Shown: positions 8,013 through 17,777 of the stretch, one piece after another
How positions within the stretch are numbered: the first letter of the stretch is position 1
Layout of the letters: every line of letters begins with the position of its first letter
Assembly: GCA_035327565.1 (NCBI GenBank)
Contig: DAOLDB010000011.1
Coordinates: 17,574-81,573 of the forward strand
Origin: JABDLO01 sp035327565
GTDB taxonomy: Bacteria > Bacteroidota > Bacteroidia > Chitinophagales > Saprospiraceae
Direction: 5' to 3'
DNA length: 64,000 nucleotides
The notes under the pieces: model-generated
What the model was told of the DNA's origin: nothing
Databases searched by the model: none
The model's input: the letters and a program-made list of their open reading frames with translations, nothing else
Program-made: the position numbers and the translations under genes

Positions 8013-10457
8013 CTATTTTCTGATTACAGCATTCAACTCAGTTTCAAATTTTTCTACCATAATTTTTATAATTGATTCCACTTCTTCATCCTGTAAAGTT
8101 TTTGTATCGTCAGCAAACTTCATCCACAATGCATACGACTTTTTCCCTTCTCCCAATATATTCACATCTTCATAAATATCAAATAAATTGATCTCCCTGA
8201 GCAACATGCCTCCAAATTTTTTGGCTAATGCTTCAATTTGATAATATTGGATGTTTTTGTCAAGCACCAATGCCAAATCTCTTCTTATAGATGGATATTT
8301 GCCAGATTCTCTGATATACTTATTTTTTTGAACACATGGATAGATGGAATCCAGTAAAAATTCAGCATAAAATACCTCACTTTTCAAATTAAAGTTTTTA
8401 ACCACTTCATTTGATACGGCCCCAAATCTCACTAATTCATTGCCATTGTTATTATAAACCAGGCCATAAGAAAATCGCGGGTCATCATCGATGGTCTTGA
8501 ATCTCTGAAAATCAACCCCTGATTTTATGAGAATATCATGAACGATGTGTTTGATATCAAAAAAGTCGCCTTTAGCCGGTGTTCCATTTTTCCATGATTC
8601 TTCCCATTGGCTACCGGAATGAAAAATTGTCAAAAATTCACTTTCGCTAAAACTGCCATTTCGTGTGCTATAACTTCGGCCTATTTCATATAGCTTAAGG
8701 TTTAAATTCTGTCTGTAATGATTGTATTGGACCGATTGAATACCGCTGATCAACATTTCAGGCCGCAAAGCATCGAGATGAATATTAGATGTATTATTGA
8801 TGCAGACCAATTGGGCAGCATTCGATATGGAATGATTTTGGTACCAACGTGAATCCACCAGAGACATTCCCATGATTTCAGAGTAGCCGGAATTGCTCAG
8901 CAAATTAGATAATTTTTTCCTGATCTCGTGTTTATCAATTCCCTTTTTAAAATGAACTTTGCTTACAATTTCATCATTCACTTCGACTTTATTGAACCCG
9001 TAAATTCTTAAAATCTCTTCAATAAGGTCAGCTTCCCGGGTCACATCTGATTTGTTGGTAGGTACATGAACCATAATGCTTTCCTGGTCTACTGGTTCTA
9101 TCTCCATATCCAATGCACGTAACACCTGATGAATTACATCTTTCTCGATTTTGATTCCCAGTAAGTGTCTGACATTTTCATACCGAAGGTGAATTTCGGC
9201 TTTTTCAATTTTTACCGGATATATATCAATGATATCAGAGCATATCACCGCATTAGCTAAATCTCTCATCATAATAGCTGCTCTTTTCAGAGCATAAACG
9301 GTGATATTGGGATCAGCTCCTTTTTCAAAAATTCGGGCAGCATCAGTGCGGAGGTTATGACGGGTACTGGTTTTTCTGATCCAGGCCGAATGGAAATATG
9401 CTGATTCTAAAAAAATTGTTTTTGTTTTTTGTGTTACTCCGGTACCCAACCCTCCAAATACACCGGCTATACACATTCCTTCAGCTTCTCCATTACAGAT
9501 CATCAAATCATCCCTGTGGAGCGTTCTTGTGACACCATCCAAAGTAGTAAATGCTGTACCTCCAGGCAAAGTATTGATAATGACTTTTCCTTCAGAAATC
9601 TGCTCTGCATCAAAAGCATGAAGAGGTTGACCGGTTTCGTGAAGGATGAAATTAGTGATGTCAACAATATTGTTAATTGGACGAACATCTATGGCTCTTA
9701 AGAAGCTCTTCAACCATTCAGGGGAGGGGCCCACTTCAATATCCGTAAGCATCAAGCTTGAATAGCGGGGACAGGCGCCAAGGTTCTGTACATCTACTTT
9801 AATTTTACCTGTATGCATATCTACTTTAAAACTGGATGTTTCCGGCACTTTCAGGTCTCCCGGAAATTCCTTATTCACTTGCATAAAAGCTACCAGATCC
9901 CGGGCTACACCCATATGGGATGTGGCATCAGATCGGTTGGGAGTTAATCCGATTTCAAAGATAAAATCCTCTTTCACATCGAAGTATGCGGCCAAATGAG
10001 TACCAGGATGTAAATCCTCTGGCAGTATCAAAATTCCTGAATGATCTTCACTCAAATTCAACTCGGCCTCGGAACAAATCATTCCCTCTGAAATCTCACC
10101 TCTTATCTTGCTTTTTTTAATGATCAGAGGCTTTCCTTTTGCAGGAAACAACTGTGTGCCTGGTAATGCGACGGCTACTTTCTGACCGGCGGCCACGTTC
10201 GGGGCTCCGCAAACAATAGGAAGATGGGGCGAATCATTTCCAACATTGACCGTAGTTACAGACAACTTATCCGCATTTGGATGTTTTTCGCAAGTTATCA
10301 CTTCTCCCACAACTACACCTTTTAATCCTCCTTTAATCGTTTCAATTTGCTGTACGTCTTCAACTTCCAGACCGGTCATGGTGAGAATATCAGCAATTTC
10401 ATCGGGGCTCAGGTCCAGATCTATGTATCTTTTCAACCAGTTTAGTGAAATCTTCAT
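8013..10457 (-). CDS. pheT: phenylalanine-tRNA ligase beta subunit
   Basis: An 814-residue PheT, the usual size. Domains in order: N-terminal MKISLNWLKRYIDLDLSP, the OB-fold tRNA-binding domain (about 40-150, with VCGAPNVAAGQKVAVALPG), the B3/B4 editing domain (about 210-400), B5 (about 405-475), the catalytic-like core (about 490-690) and the C-terminal anticodon-binding domain (about 720-814). It works as an alpha2-beta2 tetramer with PheS, which is not in this window. It is the first gene of a minus-strand block that continues to rny, with a perfect -7 element 54 bases upstream. Confidence 0.97.
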   Translation of the reverse strand: MKISLNWLKRYIDLDLSPDEIADILTMTGLEVEDVQQIETIKGGLKGVVVGEVITCEKHPNADKLSVTTVNVGNDSPHLPIVCGAPNVAAGQKVAVALPGTQLFPAKGKPLIIKKSKIRGEISEGMICSEAELNLSEDHSGILILPEDLHPGTHLAAYFDVKEDFIFEIGLTPNRSDATSHMGVARDLVAFMQVNKEFPGDLKVPETSSFKVDMHTGKIKVDVQNLGACPRYSSLMLTDIEVGPSPEWLKSFLRAIDVRPINNIVDITNFILHETGQPLHAFDAEQISEGKVIINTLPGGTAFTTLDGVTRTLHRDDLMICNGEAEGMCIAGVFGGLGTGVTQKTKTIFLESAYFHSAWIRKTSTRHNLRTDAARIFEKGADPNITVYALKRAAIMMRDLANAVICSDIIDIYPVKIEKAEIHLRYENVRHLLGIKIEKDVIHQVLRALDMEIEPVDQESIMVHVPTNKSDVTREADLIEEILRIYGFNKVEVNDEIVSKVHFKKGIDKHEIRKKLSNLLSNSGYSEIMGMSLVDSRWYQNHSISNAAQLVCINNTSNIHLDALRPEMLISGIQSVQYNHYRQNLNLKLYEIGRSYSTRNGSFSESEFLTIFHSGSQWEESWKNGTPAKGDFFDIKHIVHDILIKSGVDFQRFKTIDDDPRFSYGLVYNNNGNELVRFGAVSNEVVKNFNLKSEVFYAEFLLDSIYPCVQKNKYIRESGKYPSIRRDLALVLDKNIQYYQIEALAKKFGGMLLREINLFDIYEDVNILGEGKKSYALWMKFADDTKTLQDEEVESIIKIMVEKFETELNAVIRK

Positions 10458-10510
10458 TCTTATTTTTCGTAGTTTAAATCCGCTTTCAAAATCACCGGAT
10501 CATGAGGGTG

Positions 10511-10518
10511 CAAAGATA
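10511..10518 (-). promoter_or_regulatory. Bacteroidota -7 element for the pheT block
   Basis: The minus strand reads TATCTTTG, a perfect match to the Bacteroidota -7 consensus TAnnTTTG, 54 bases before the pheT start. I do not see a clear TTG/TTTG box at the expected 19-21 base spacing upstream, so the assignment rests on the -7 box alone. Confidence 0.45.
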
Positions 10519-10598
10519 ATTTTTATCCTAAAGTTTGATGTTAAATTGCATGGTAAGATGCCCATCCCATTAAAAATTGAATTTCTTTTTGTATAAAC

Positions 10599-11414
10599 CT
10601 AAATCCTCAAGCGATATTGGACCGCGTGTTCTACTTCTCCGTTGCCATTGGTAAGGAATATCACAATATGAAGATGATCTTCCTTTCCCAGAGGAGATAA
10701 GGCATTTCTATCCCAGGAGATGGAATGTTGGATGATGCTATTCCTTTCAAACCGGTCACCAAGAAAATGCCCTTCTATAGGAGTAATCATTCTTCGAAAA
10801 ACATTATTGTGTTCGTAATCCATAATAATGGTATTTACATCTTGTTGGGGATCAATGATATGATTTTCAATGATCCATGCGTGAATGGACAAATTTCCTG
10901 TAATCGACATAACCGGAAGAATTGCGACATCAATTATCCAGTTTTCTTCTATCTCTGAAATTGAAGCGGTCATTCCAAGAATTTGTTCTTTTTGCAGTTC
11001 GCTTTCGATGAGAGATTGCCACTGATCCTGTACCGGATTTGCCATGAGGTTGAATCCTGGCAGTATTTTTCTGTTGATGACGATAGAAGGTTTTCCAAGC
11101 AAAGGACGAAAACTATTTTCTAATTGACTTGCATGTGGATTTCTGAAATCGAAACGGCTTTCCGGTAAAGGTGTCGTGAGCAGATCCCCATGGATGGCAA
11201 CCTTGATAATATTGTCCCCATAAAGGAATTTTATCGACTCCAGACGTGCATTTGCTGATGGACAGTTAGGGCATCTCACCCCTGTTAGCTCTTCAATGAG
11301 GACTGTCCTGCCTGCATCTTCTATTTGAAAAGGCGGAATGATCACTTCCTTTTCACTGCAACCTGAAAAGATGATAACTGAAACAATGAATATGGAAATG
11401 TTAAAATTGGACAT
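10599..11414 (-). CDS. Omp28-related lipoprotein with thioredoxin-like CxxC
   Basis: A 271-residue lipoprotein: signal peptide ending in IFSGC (Cys19). The mature part begins with a thioredoxin-like segment, EELTGVRCPNCP, holding a CPNC pair (Cys48, Cys51), which is the hallmark of the Omp28-related outer-membrane proteins of Bacteroidota. The remainder is rich in beta strands. Its start overlaps the end of the DUF6029 barrel gene by 14 bases, so the two are translationally coupled and probably work as a pair at the outer membrane. The molecular role is unknown; redox activity is possible but not shown. Confidence 0.8.
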   Translation of the reverse strand: MSNFNISIFIVSVIIFSGCSEKEVIIPPFQIEDAGRTVLIEELTGVRCPNCPSANARLESIKFLYGDNIIKVAIHGDLLTTPLPESRFDFRNPHASQLENSFRPLLGKPSIVINRKILPGFNLMANPVQDQWQSLIESELQKEQILGMTASISEIEENWIIDVAILPVMSITGNLSIHAWIIENHIIDPQQDVNTIIMDYEHNNVFRRMITPIEGHFLGDRFERNSIIQHSISWDRNALSPLGKEDHLHIVIFLTNGNGEVEHAVQYRLRI

Positions 11415-13098
11415 ATGTATTCATTCTTATTCCACTAAAAGCGGGTTCTAATCGGCAAATGCCACCTGTACACACTACACCTTCTACTTGTTTAACATAA
11501 CGCAAAGATATCCTTTTTGCTCCGTGAGAAAAAGTTGTACCTATATTCGGATATAAAATCTTTAATTTTTCACCGGTTACAGGATCGGTAGGTGAGGCAG
11601 TTGCAGGTTGGATGTTATACATGCCCGACAACTCAAATTGCCAGTGAGGAGCCAGTGTCCATTCCTGGAGAAAAAATAACCAGCTACCATAATCCTGACG
11701 TGTATGCATATATTGTAATTCACTTCTTAATGCCAGGTTGGATTTAAAACGGTAGAGGAAATCAGCAAAAGGTACATAAGCTCTCAGCATGGGTACTCCA
11801 GGCTTTACTTCATAAATCTCCTGATTGTATTCTAAAATTTGAATCCCCTGTATCCATTGCCATTTGCGTCCCTTATTATATTGCATTGAAAAATAAAATT
11901 CCTTAAACAATGGTTTGTTTTCGAGCGTGTATATATCGGACAGATTAAAACTCCAACGGAATGCATTACTGAATTTATGCTGTATATCCAATTGCCATGC
12001 CATTTCACTTATCTCCTGCGTGGCAGGATTATATCTGGATAAAAGCCTATAGGTGCTTTGCTGATTCATGGGAGGTATAAAACTGAGTAAACCAAAATTC
12101 TGCCTTTGCAGCGGATCAATTCTAACATTGAAATTGCGGGTTCTTTTCCCTTCCATTGTAATTCCAAGGTTTTTGAGTCCCATGCTCAAACTGGTATAAA
12201 AAACAGTTCCTGGTTTACGAACATATTTACCGAAGGCTTTTCTTCCGGTAATTTCTGTCCTGATGGCATTGGGATCAAAGAACAGATCCGGTGATTTTAC
12301 CGCCCCTTCCACATACCATGTAATCGCTTTGTATGTCAAGGTATTGTATAGGGTTCCCATGTAAACATTGAATCTTGGAGTCACTCGATCTTCTTCAAGA
12401 TATGTTCTTAATACATCCACAATCCCATCCATATTGGAGTCTGAAAGCAAGCGGTTGATATATCCTATTCCTGGTGCCATCGTGATTTTTTCTTCCTTAC
12501 CGATTTCAAAGTAACCATCGGCCGAAAATCCTCTGATGAGATTTGGGTAAAGTCCAAACAATTGCTTCTGCCCTCCGTAGTATCCTGTAATTGAAAATCG
12601 GTCATTAATCGTATAACGCGCCATTCCCCCTACCAAAGCATTGTCAATCAATAGGGGTCTTTCCTGGTAGGATCTGAATATAATTCCACTTCCAATCTGG
12701 TCATAGATATATCCGGTATATAGAGATAATTTTCCTATATCACCTGATATATAAAACCTGCCCAAACCTGCTTCGGTATAAGAATCGTTTGGATTTAACA
12801 GATTGGAATTGCGAAAAGCGTCCAATCGAATTCCTGCCCGTATACCTTTATATGATGCATTCAGGTCAAACCACAACTCTCCCCCCAAATCATTATTTTC
12901 ATATTGCGGAATCCCTTCAGCTCCAATAAGGCTGTCGCGAATGAATTGATTGATATTGTTCTCAAGCACCCCACTTATCCGTAGAGGGTTTTGTGAAGAT
13001 ATTGAAAAGGCATGTAAGACAATCAGCATCCAGGTATTTAACCAACATTGTTTCACAGTACCCAGTTTATTCATATTTACATGACAGAAAATCGTCAA
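11401..13098 (-). CDS. DUF6029-family outer-membrane beta-barrel-like protein
   Basis: A 565-residue exported protein. An N-terminal hydrophobic stretch (WMLIVLHAFSISSQ) looks like a signal peptide, and the rest alternates amphipathic strands with aromatic belts and turn residues, ending in NTYVQF with a terminal phenylalanine as in outer-membrane barrels. Sequence character and the linked Omp28-like gene match the DUF6029 family of Bacteroidota; function unknown. A Cys pair (VCTGGIC) lies near the C-terminus, next to a partner that also has a CxxC. The upstream region is shared with the divergent thioredoxin-like gene. Confidence 0.75.
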   Translation of the reverse strand: MTIFCHVNMNKLGTVKQCWLNTWMLIVLHAFSISSQNPLRISGVLENNINQFIRDSLIGAEGIPQYENNDLGGELWFDLNASYKGIRAGIRLDAFRNSNLLNPNDSYTEAGLGRFYISGDIGKLSLYTGYIYDQIGSGIIFRSYQERPLLIDNALVGGMARYTINDRFSITGYYGGQKQLFGLYPNLIRGFSADGYFEIGKEEKITMAPGIGYINRLLSDSNMDGIVDVLRTYLEEDRVTPRFNVYMGTLYNTLTYKAITWYVEGAVKSPDLFFDPNAIRTEITGRKAFGKYVRKPGTVFYTSLSMGLKNLGITMEGKRTRNFNVRIDPLQRQNFGLLSFIPPMNQQSTYRLLSRYNPATQEISEMAWQLDIQHKFSNAFRWSFNLSDIYTLENKPLFKEFYFSMQYNKGRKWQWIQGIQILEYNQEIYEVKPGVPMLRAYVPFADFLYRFKSNLALRSELQYMHTRQDYGSWLFFLQEWTLAPHWQFELSGMYNIQPATASPTDPVTGEKLKILYPNIGTTFSHGAKRISLRYVKQVEGVVCTGGICRLEPAFSGIRMNTYVQF

Positions 13099-13114
13099 TT
13101 TCTCGTTTATAGAT

Positions 13115-13122
13115 TAATTTTG
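13115..13122 (+). promoter_or_regulatory. Bacteroidota -7 element for the TlpA-like gene
   Basis: TAATTTTG matches TAnnTTTG exactly, 38 bases before the ATG at 13160 and inside the 61-base divergent interval. No clear -33 box is seen at 19-21 bases upstream. Confidence 0.4.
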
Positions 13123-13159
13123 CAAAGTTTAGAATAATAATTTAATTTTTTCTGGAAAA

Positions 13160-13657
13160 ATGAACGTATTAATAATTGTTTTTATATCTTTTTTATTGAA
13201 TAGCAACTTTTTCGATTTTAATAGAGAATTTCCAAAAGAAGTTTTAACTACAATGGATGGTCGAAAGGTTAACACCTCTGAATATATCGGGCAGGGAAAA
13301 CCAGTCGTCATAAGTTTTTGGGCAACCTGGTGCAAGCCGTGTATTAATGAGCTGGATAATATTGCGGATCTTTACGAAAATTGGAAATCAGAATTTGGCG
13401 TAGAGTTGATTGCCATCACAACGGATAATGCAAGAAGCCTGAGAAAAGTGCCTGCTTTGGTAAGTTCGAAAGGTTGGGAATATACGATTCTTGCAGATGA
13501 ATCCGGTATGTTAGTTCAAACTTTAGGGATTGCAAGTATTCCTCAATCGTATTTATTAGATGGAAATGGAAAGATTGTTTACAGTCATACAGGTTATAGT
13601 CCGGGTGATGAACTTTCTCTTGAAAAGAAAATAAAAAGTCTGATGGGTAAAAAGTAA
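13160..13657 (+). CDS. TlpA-like exported thioredoxin-fold protein
   Basis: A 165-residue protein with an N-terminal signal peptide or anchor (about 1-18) and a thioredoxin-like domain carrying WCKPC (Cys58, Cys61) after the FWATWC strand. The cis-proline loop is SIPQSYLL. This is the TlpA/ResA/peroxiredoxin-like group that reduces disulfides in the periplasm, often of apo-cytochrome c or copper proteins. The downstream convergent gene is a SCO-type copper protein, and cytochrome c maturation genes occur elsewhere in the window, so a role in respiratory-protein assembly fits, as inference. It is divergent from the DUF6029 barrel. Confidence 0.88.
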   Translation: MNVLIIVFISFLLNSNFFDFNREFPKEVLTTMDGRKVNTSEYIGQGKPVVISFWATWCKPCINELDNIADLYENWKSEFGVELIAITTDNARSLRKVPALVSSKGWEYTILADESGMLVQTLGIASIPQSYLLDGNGKIVYSHTGYSPGDELSLEKKIKSLMGKK

Positions 13658-13662
13658 TTCGG

Positions 13663-14313
13663 TTAATTTTCACCATCCACTATAGATTGATATTCCCTGA
13701 TCAGTCTGTCAATGATCCTAAAGAACCCTGTTACTGAATCTTTGTCGGTACCTTCTGCAAACCCCCGAACCCTGCCTTTTCGATCTACAAGAATTATTTT
13801 TCCACTGTGATCAAATCCGCCGGGAGCAGAATCATCCTCATAAGCCACAATGAAATAATCGGAGGCCAGATCCAGAATTTCCTGCTTATTGCCTGTAAGG
13901 AACCACCATTTATTGTGATCAACTTCCAAATTGGTAGCATAAGTTTTTAATACTCCTACAGAATCCCTTTTGGGATCCATAGATATGGAAACCAACTTGA
14001 TGAGATCTTCATTTTTATATCTTTCGTAAATTCGAAGCATTTGTTTTTTTACGATTGGGCAAATAGAAGGACAGGATATGAAAAAGTAATCAACAATGTA
14101 TATATAAGGCTCAAGTGTAGCATTAGTAATCCATATACTATCCTGATTGATCAATCGAAATGGTCTGATCGAATGGGGAACTTCCTGACCTTCAATAACT
14201 TTTTTGTGGCCTAAATAGGGTAAAGGGCCTTGATCTTTTTCAAAAGTACATCCCACAAAAAATAAAAATACACCCATGATCAGTGCATGGGTGTATGATT
14301 TACATTCAGACAT
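13663..14313 (-). CDS. SCO1/SenC-family lipoprotein
   Basis: A 216-residue lipoprotein with FFVGC lipobox (Cys22). The SCO thioredoxin-like domain contains FFISCPSICPIVKK, that is CxxxC (Cys81, Cys85), and the third copper ligand His169 in GGFDHSGK. All three copper-binding residues are present. SCO proteins deliver copper or act as thiol reductants during CuA assembly in cytochrome oxidase. The stop codons of this gene and the convergent TlpA-like gene are 5 bases apart. A small lipoprotein gene lies 12 bases upstream on the same strand, suggesting a two-gene operon. Confidence 0.92.
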   Translation of the reverse strand: MSECKSYTHALIMGVFLFFVGCTFEKDQGPLPYLGHKKVIEGQEVPHSIRPFRLINQDSIWITNATLEPYIYIVDYFFISCPSICPIVKKQMLRIYERYKNEDLIKLVSISMDPKRDSVGVLKTYATNLEVDHNKWWFLTGNKQEILDLASDYFIVAYEDDSAPGGFDHSGKIILVDRKGRVRGFAEGTDKDSVTGFFRIIDRLIREYQSIVDGEN

Positions 14314-14325
14314 ACTAATATGATC

Positions 14326-14742
14326 TTATTCGTTTTTACTTTTTTGTAGGAAATTTTTTGCTTCTTCAATAGATTTATTGATATCCATGCTAACGGAATT
14401 CACCTGCTCCTTTTGTTTGGCAAAAAATTCCATCGCTTCTTCTTTGGATGGTTTTTCTGGCAACTTCCATCCCTGCATCCAGTTCATCATTCCGTCTTCA
14501 GCTGATTCGAGCTTCATTCTGAGTTCATGCGCCATGGCTGCCATAGTTGAGTCAGCCTGACCTTCAGCATATTGGACAAGTTGTTGCCCCAATTCGTTTA
14601 TTTCCGACATTTTCTCCATGGCATCATCGTGAACTTTCATAATGTCCTTGTACTCATCACTTTGATCAAGCGGAGTGTCAGATTTGCATCCCATCAGGAA
14701 AATTCCTAAACTTAAAAAACTAAATAAAAGTGCATTTTTCAT
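14326..14742 (-). CDS. small helical lipoprotein, function unknown
   Basis: A 138-residue protein with a signal peptide ending FLMGC (Cys19). The mature chain is almost entirely helical, acidic and rich in Met, Glu, Lys and Gln, with heptad-like spacing (for example VHDDAMEKMSEINELGQQ). One motif stands out, MMNWMQGWKLPEKPS, near the middle, with several methionines. No known catalytic motif. It sits 12 bases upstream of the SCO gene on the same strand, so it is probably co-expressed with it; a link to copper handling is conceivable given the methionines but unproven. Confidence 0.75.
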   Translation of the reverse strand: MKNALLFSFLSLGIFLMGCKSDTPLDQSDEYKDIMKVHDDAMEKMSEINELGQQLVQYAEGQADSTMAAMAHELRMKLESAEDGMMNWMQGWKLPEKPSKEEAMEFFAKQKEQVNSVSMDINKSIEEAKNFLQKSKNE

Positions 14743-14986
14743 TGTTATTTCATTTTGATTTGAAAAAATATTTGAGTATCTATTTTAAATGGTATAATAT
14801 AAACAGCATTTTGTATTCATCGGTTTGAATTCAATATTGAAAATTATTCATTATTCATTTATTTTTTTGAATGATTATTTTGTGTTTGGAAAGAATTCAT
14901 ATAAACACAGTTCATTTTTTAATGTTATTTTGTTAGGAAAACTTCACTATTCAGGTTTACCCTCCTAATCTTATTACAACATATTG

Positions 14987-16411
14987 ATGAAATCAGGTAT
15001 TGTTTGGTTTAGGAATGATCTCAGGCTACATGATAATGAGGCACTGACAGAAGCAATGGAATCATTGGACTATATTGTTCCGGTATACATATTCGATGAA
15101 AGATTGTTTAATCGTTTTACCCATTTTGGATTTAGGAAAACGGGAGTATTCAGGGCAAAATTTATGATTGATTCGGTTCTTGATCTAAAGAATAATCTGA
15201 TCAAAACCGGATCGGACCTGATCATCAGGGTAGGGAAGCCTGAAGTCATTATTCCTGAAATCGTTAATAGTACTAAAGCTTCTTGGGTTTTTTGTAATCG
15301 TGAAAGGACAGATGAAGAAGTAAAAGTTCAGGATCGTCTGGAAAAAAATCTTTGGGAAATTGGTCGGGAAATCAGGTTTAGCAGGGGTAAAATGCTTTAT
15401 TATACTGCGGATTTACCTTTTCCCGTTACACATACTCCTGATATTTTTAGTAATTTTAGAAAGGAAGTGGAACATATTGTGCAGGTTAGAAAACCTTTGC
15501 CGGTTCCTTTTAGATTACAAGGAATTCCATTTAAAATTGAAAGTGAAGAATTACCGGACCTTAATAAACTGGGTTATAGCGATGTTGAAATTAAAAAAGC
15601 GAAGCATATGGCATGGAAGGGGGGTGAGACAGCAGGTTTGGAGAGGTTAAATTATTATTTATGGGAAGGCAAATGGATACAATACTATAAAATGACCAGG
15701 AATGGGTTGTTGGGAAATGATTATAGTTCTAAATTTAGTCCTTATCTCGCTCAAGGCTGTTTATCCCCTAAAATGATTTATCATGAAATCCAGTTATTTG
15801 AAAAGGAAATCATTGCCAATGATTCTACTTATTGGTTAAAGTATGAATTAATGTGGCGCGATTTTTTCAGACTCATGGGAAAAAAACACGGCAATAATAT
15901 ATTTAGACCGGGCGGTACTAAAGGAATATCTGGAAAATGGGCTGAGGATCGGGAAAAATTTCAACTATGGGCTCAGGGGAAAACCGGAATACCTTTTGTT
16001 GACGCAAATATGAGGGAATTAAACCATACAGGGTATATGTCAAACCGGGGTAGGCAGAATGTTGCTTCTTTTCTAATTCATGATTTGGAGATCAATTGGT
16101 TAATGGGTGCAGAATATTTAGAATCTCTTTTAATCGATTATGATCCATGCAGTAATTATGGAAACTGGAATTATATAGCTGGTGTCGGGAGCGACCCCAG
16201 GGAGAACAGGCGGTTTAATGTTGTGCAGCAAGGAAAAAGATATGATCCGTCAGGTGAATTTATCAGATATTGGATTCCTGAGCTATCTGATGTGCCCAAT
16301 GAATATATTCATGAACCACAGGAAATGCCTTTGGAAATTCAACTTTCCAGTCGTTGCCGTATTGGAGAAATATATCCATATCCAGTTTCCACAGGGGAAG
16401 GTACATTTTAA
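14987..16411 (+). CDS. DASH-type cryptochrome / photolyase family protein
   Basis: A 474-residue flavoprotein. The N-terminal photolyase domain starts with SGIVWFRNDLRLHDN and covers about 1-130. The FAD-binding domain carries SSKFSPYLAQGCLSP, ELMWRDFFRLMG, FVDANMRELNHTGYMSNRGR and WNYIAGVGSDPRENRRFN, patterns typical of the DASH class, which repairs cyclobutane dimers mainly in single-stranded DNA. A TTG codon lies directly before this ATG in the same frame; I prefer the ATG. The gene stands alone between a 240-base upstream region, rich in A and T, and a lipoprotein gene. Confidence 0.93.
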   Translation: MKSGIVWFRNDLRLHDNEALTEAMESLDYIVPVYIFDERLFNRFTHFGFRKTGVFRAKFMIDSVLDLKNNLIKTGSDLIIRVGKPEVIIPEIVNSTKASWVFCNRERTDEEVKVQDRLEKNLWEIGREIRFSRGKMLYYTADLPFPVTHTPDIFSNFRKEVEHIVQVRKPLPVPFRLQGIPFKIESEELPDLNKLGYSDVEIKKAKHMAWKGGETAGLERLNYYLWEGKWIQYYKMTRNGLLGNDYSSKFSPYLAQGCLSPKMIYHEIQLFEKEIIANDSTYWLKYELMWRDFFRLMGKKHGNNIFRPGGTKGISGKWAEDREKFQLWAQGKTGIPFVDANMRELNHTGYMSNRGRQNVASFLIHDLEINWLMGAEYLESLLIDYDPCSNYGNWNYIAGVGSDPRENRRFNVVQQGKRYDPSGEFIRYWIPELSDVPNEYIHEPQEMPLEIQLSSRCRIGEIYPYPVSTGEGTF

Positions 16412-16556
16412 CTAAAATTCTATGAATTATAAATGCCCTTATTTAAGATTTACGCAAAATTATAAAGTTAGTACATTAAAACTAAATGATTGATTTTCTG
16501 TTCTATATATATAGATTTTTATTCTTTTCAAAAACTAAAAATTCAATCTTTCCTTT

Positions 16557-17705
16557 ATGCTCCATCGATTATTATTATTGGTATTGTTTTATATATGCAT
16601 TACTTCATGCAATATTTCAAAAAGTGATAATTCTTCCGATGCCACAACAAAAGGCATAGAAGGCCAGAGTTGGATGAATCAAAAATGGACATTAGAAGAA
16701 ATCAATGGTCGGCCTGTATCCACATTGACTACCATAAAAGCAAACCCATTTATTCAGTTTGACAGCATAAAAGGTCTGGTAAGTGGTAATGCGGGATGTA
16801 ATACATTCACCGGTGCCTTTAAACAAATCAGTGACACTACTTTAGAGCTCTCTCCTCTCGCTGCAACAAAAAAAGCATGCCAGGATATGCAGCTGGAGGA
16901 CATGTTTTTTGAATTGATAACTAAAGATGGACAATGGATGTTTCAAGACGGATTTTTAATATTTGGTCAATCAATAACCATTCCATGGATGAAATTCAAA
17001 CCGGAAATCATTACAGACATGCACAGCAGCAGACTTGCACTGGATTGGCAAGGTGTATATAAAGGAGTTTTACCCTGTGCTGATTGTGAAGGTATACTCA
17101 CCGTCATCCGCTTAAGAGAAGATCATACCTTCCATTTACAACGAAAATATATTGGTAAATCCGATAAGGTATTTATGGTGGAAGGAGCATTCTCATGGAC
17201 AGAAGATGGAGGTGCTGTAGTTTGGGTAAATATTGATCCAACCGAAATGGCTACACGGTACAAAGTCGGAGAAAATAAAATCATGCAAATGGATTTAAAT
17301 GGGGGTGTCATTGAGGGTAAGTTCAAAGATCAATACATTTTAGGCAAAGTATCTGAAGGAATTAAAGACAAAAATTGGGTTTTGGTCAGGTTGGAAGGTA
17401 AACCCGTAACCCACCGATCTGAGGACAGAAATAAACCTCATATTGTATTGTATTCGCATGATAACCAATTGAGGGGGTATGCCGGATGTAATACCATAAT
17501 GGGTCACTTTCATGTTGATCACCAAATGCTTGATTTTTCAGAAATTGGAGCAACGCGAATGATGTGTCCTGACATGAACATTGAATCAGCTCTACTAAAA
17601 GCATTGGATCAAACAACAAAATACGCTCTCAAAGAGGATGTTCTGACTTTACAGTCCACAGATGGTGTGGCAATGGCAGTCTTCGAAGTAGATTATATGC
17701 AATAG
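16557..17705 (+). CDS. META-NlpE-META three-domain lipoprotein
   Basis: A 382-residue lipoprotein with ITSC lipobox (Cys18). Two META (HslJ-like) domains flank an NlpE-like domain. The first META, about residues 40-140, has GNAGCNTFTGAF and ATKKACQDM. The middle part, about 160-265, has YKGVLPCADCEGI, the signature of the NlpE N-terminal domain. The second META, about 275-380, has GYAGCNTIMGHF and ATRMMCPDM. NlpE-type proteins sense copper or lipoprotein stress at the outer membrane, and META domains occur in heat-shock and envelope proteins. The combination suggests an envelope stress or metal-sensing lipoprotein; the exact role is unknown. Confidence 0.88.
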   Translation: MLHRLLLLVLFYICITSCNISKSDNSSDATTKGIEGQSWMNQKWTLEEINGRPVSTLTTIKANPFIQFDSIKGLVSGNAGCNTFTGAFKQISDTTLELSPLAATKKACQDMQLEDMFFELITKDGQWMFQDGFLIFGQSITIPWMKFKPEIITDMHSSRLALDWQGVYKGVLPCADCEGILTVIRLREDHTFHLQRKYIGKSDKVFMVEGAFSWTEDGGAVVWVNIDPTEMATRYKVGENKIMQMDLNGGVIEGKFKDQYILGKVSEGIKDKNWVLVRLEGKPVTHRSEDRNKPHIVLYSHDNQLRGYAGCNTIMGHFHVDHQMLDFSEIGATRMMCPDMNIESALLKALDQTTKYALKEDVLTLQSTDGVAMAVFEVDYMQ

Positions 17706-17777
17706 TGAAAATTGAGATGCAATCATGTCTTTCATTTGTTTTCACACTTACACTTTTCAAAGTTTATAAAATCACTC

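Noticed and set aside
13129..13335. 68-codon minus-strand frame over the TlpA-like start
   Set aside because: Antisense shadow of the thioredoxin-fold gene.
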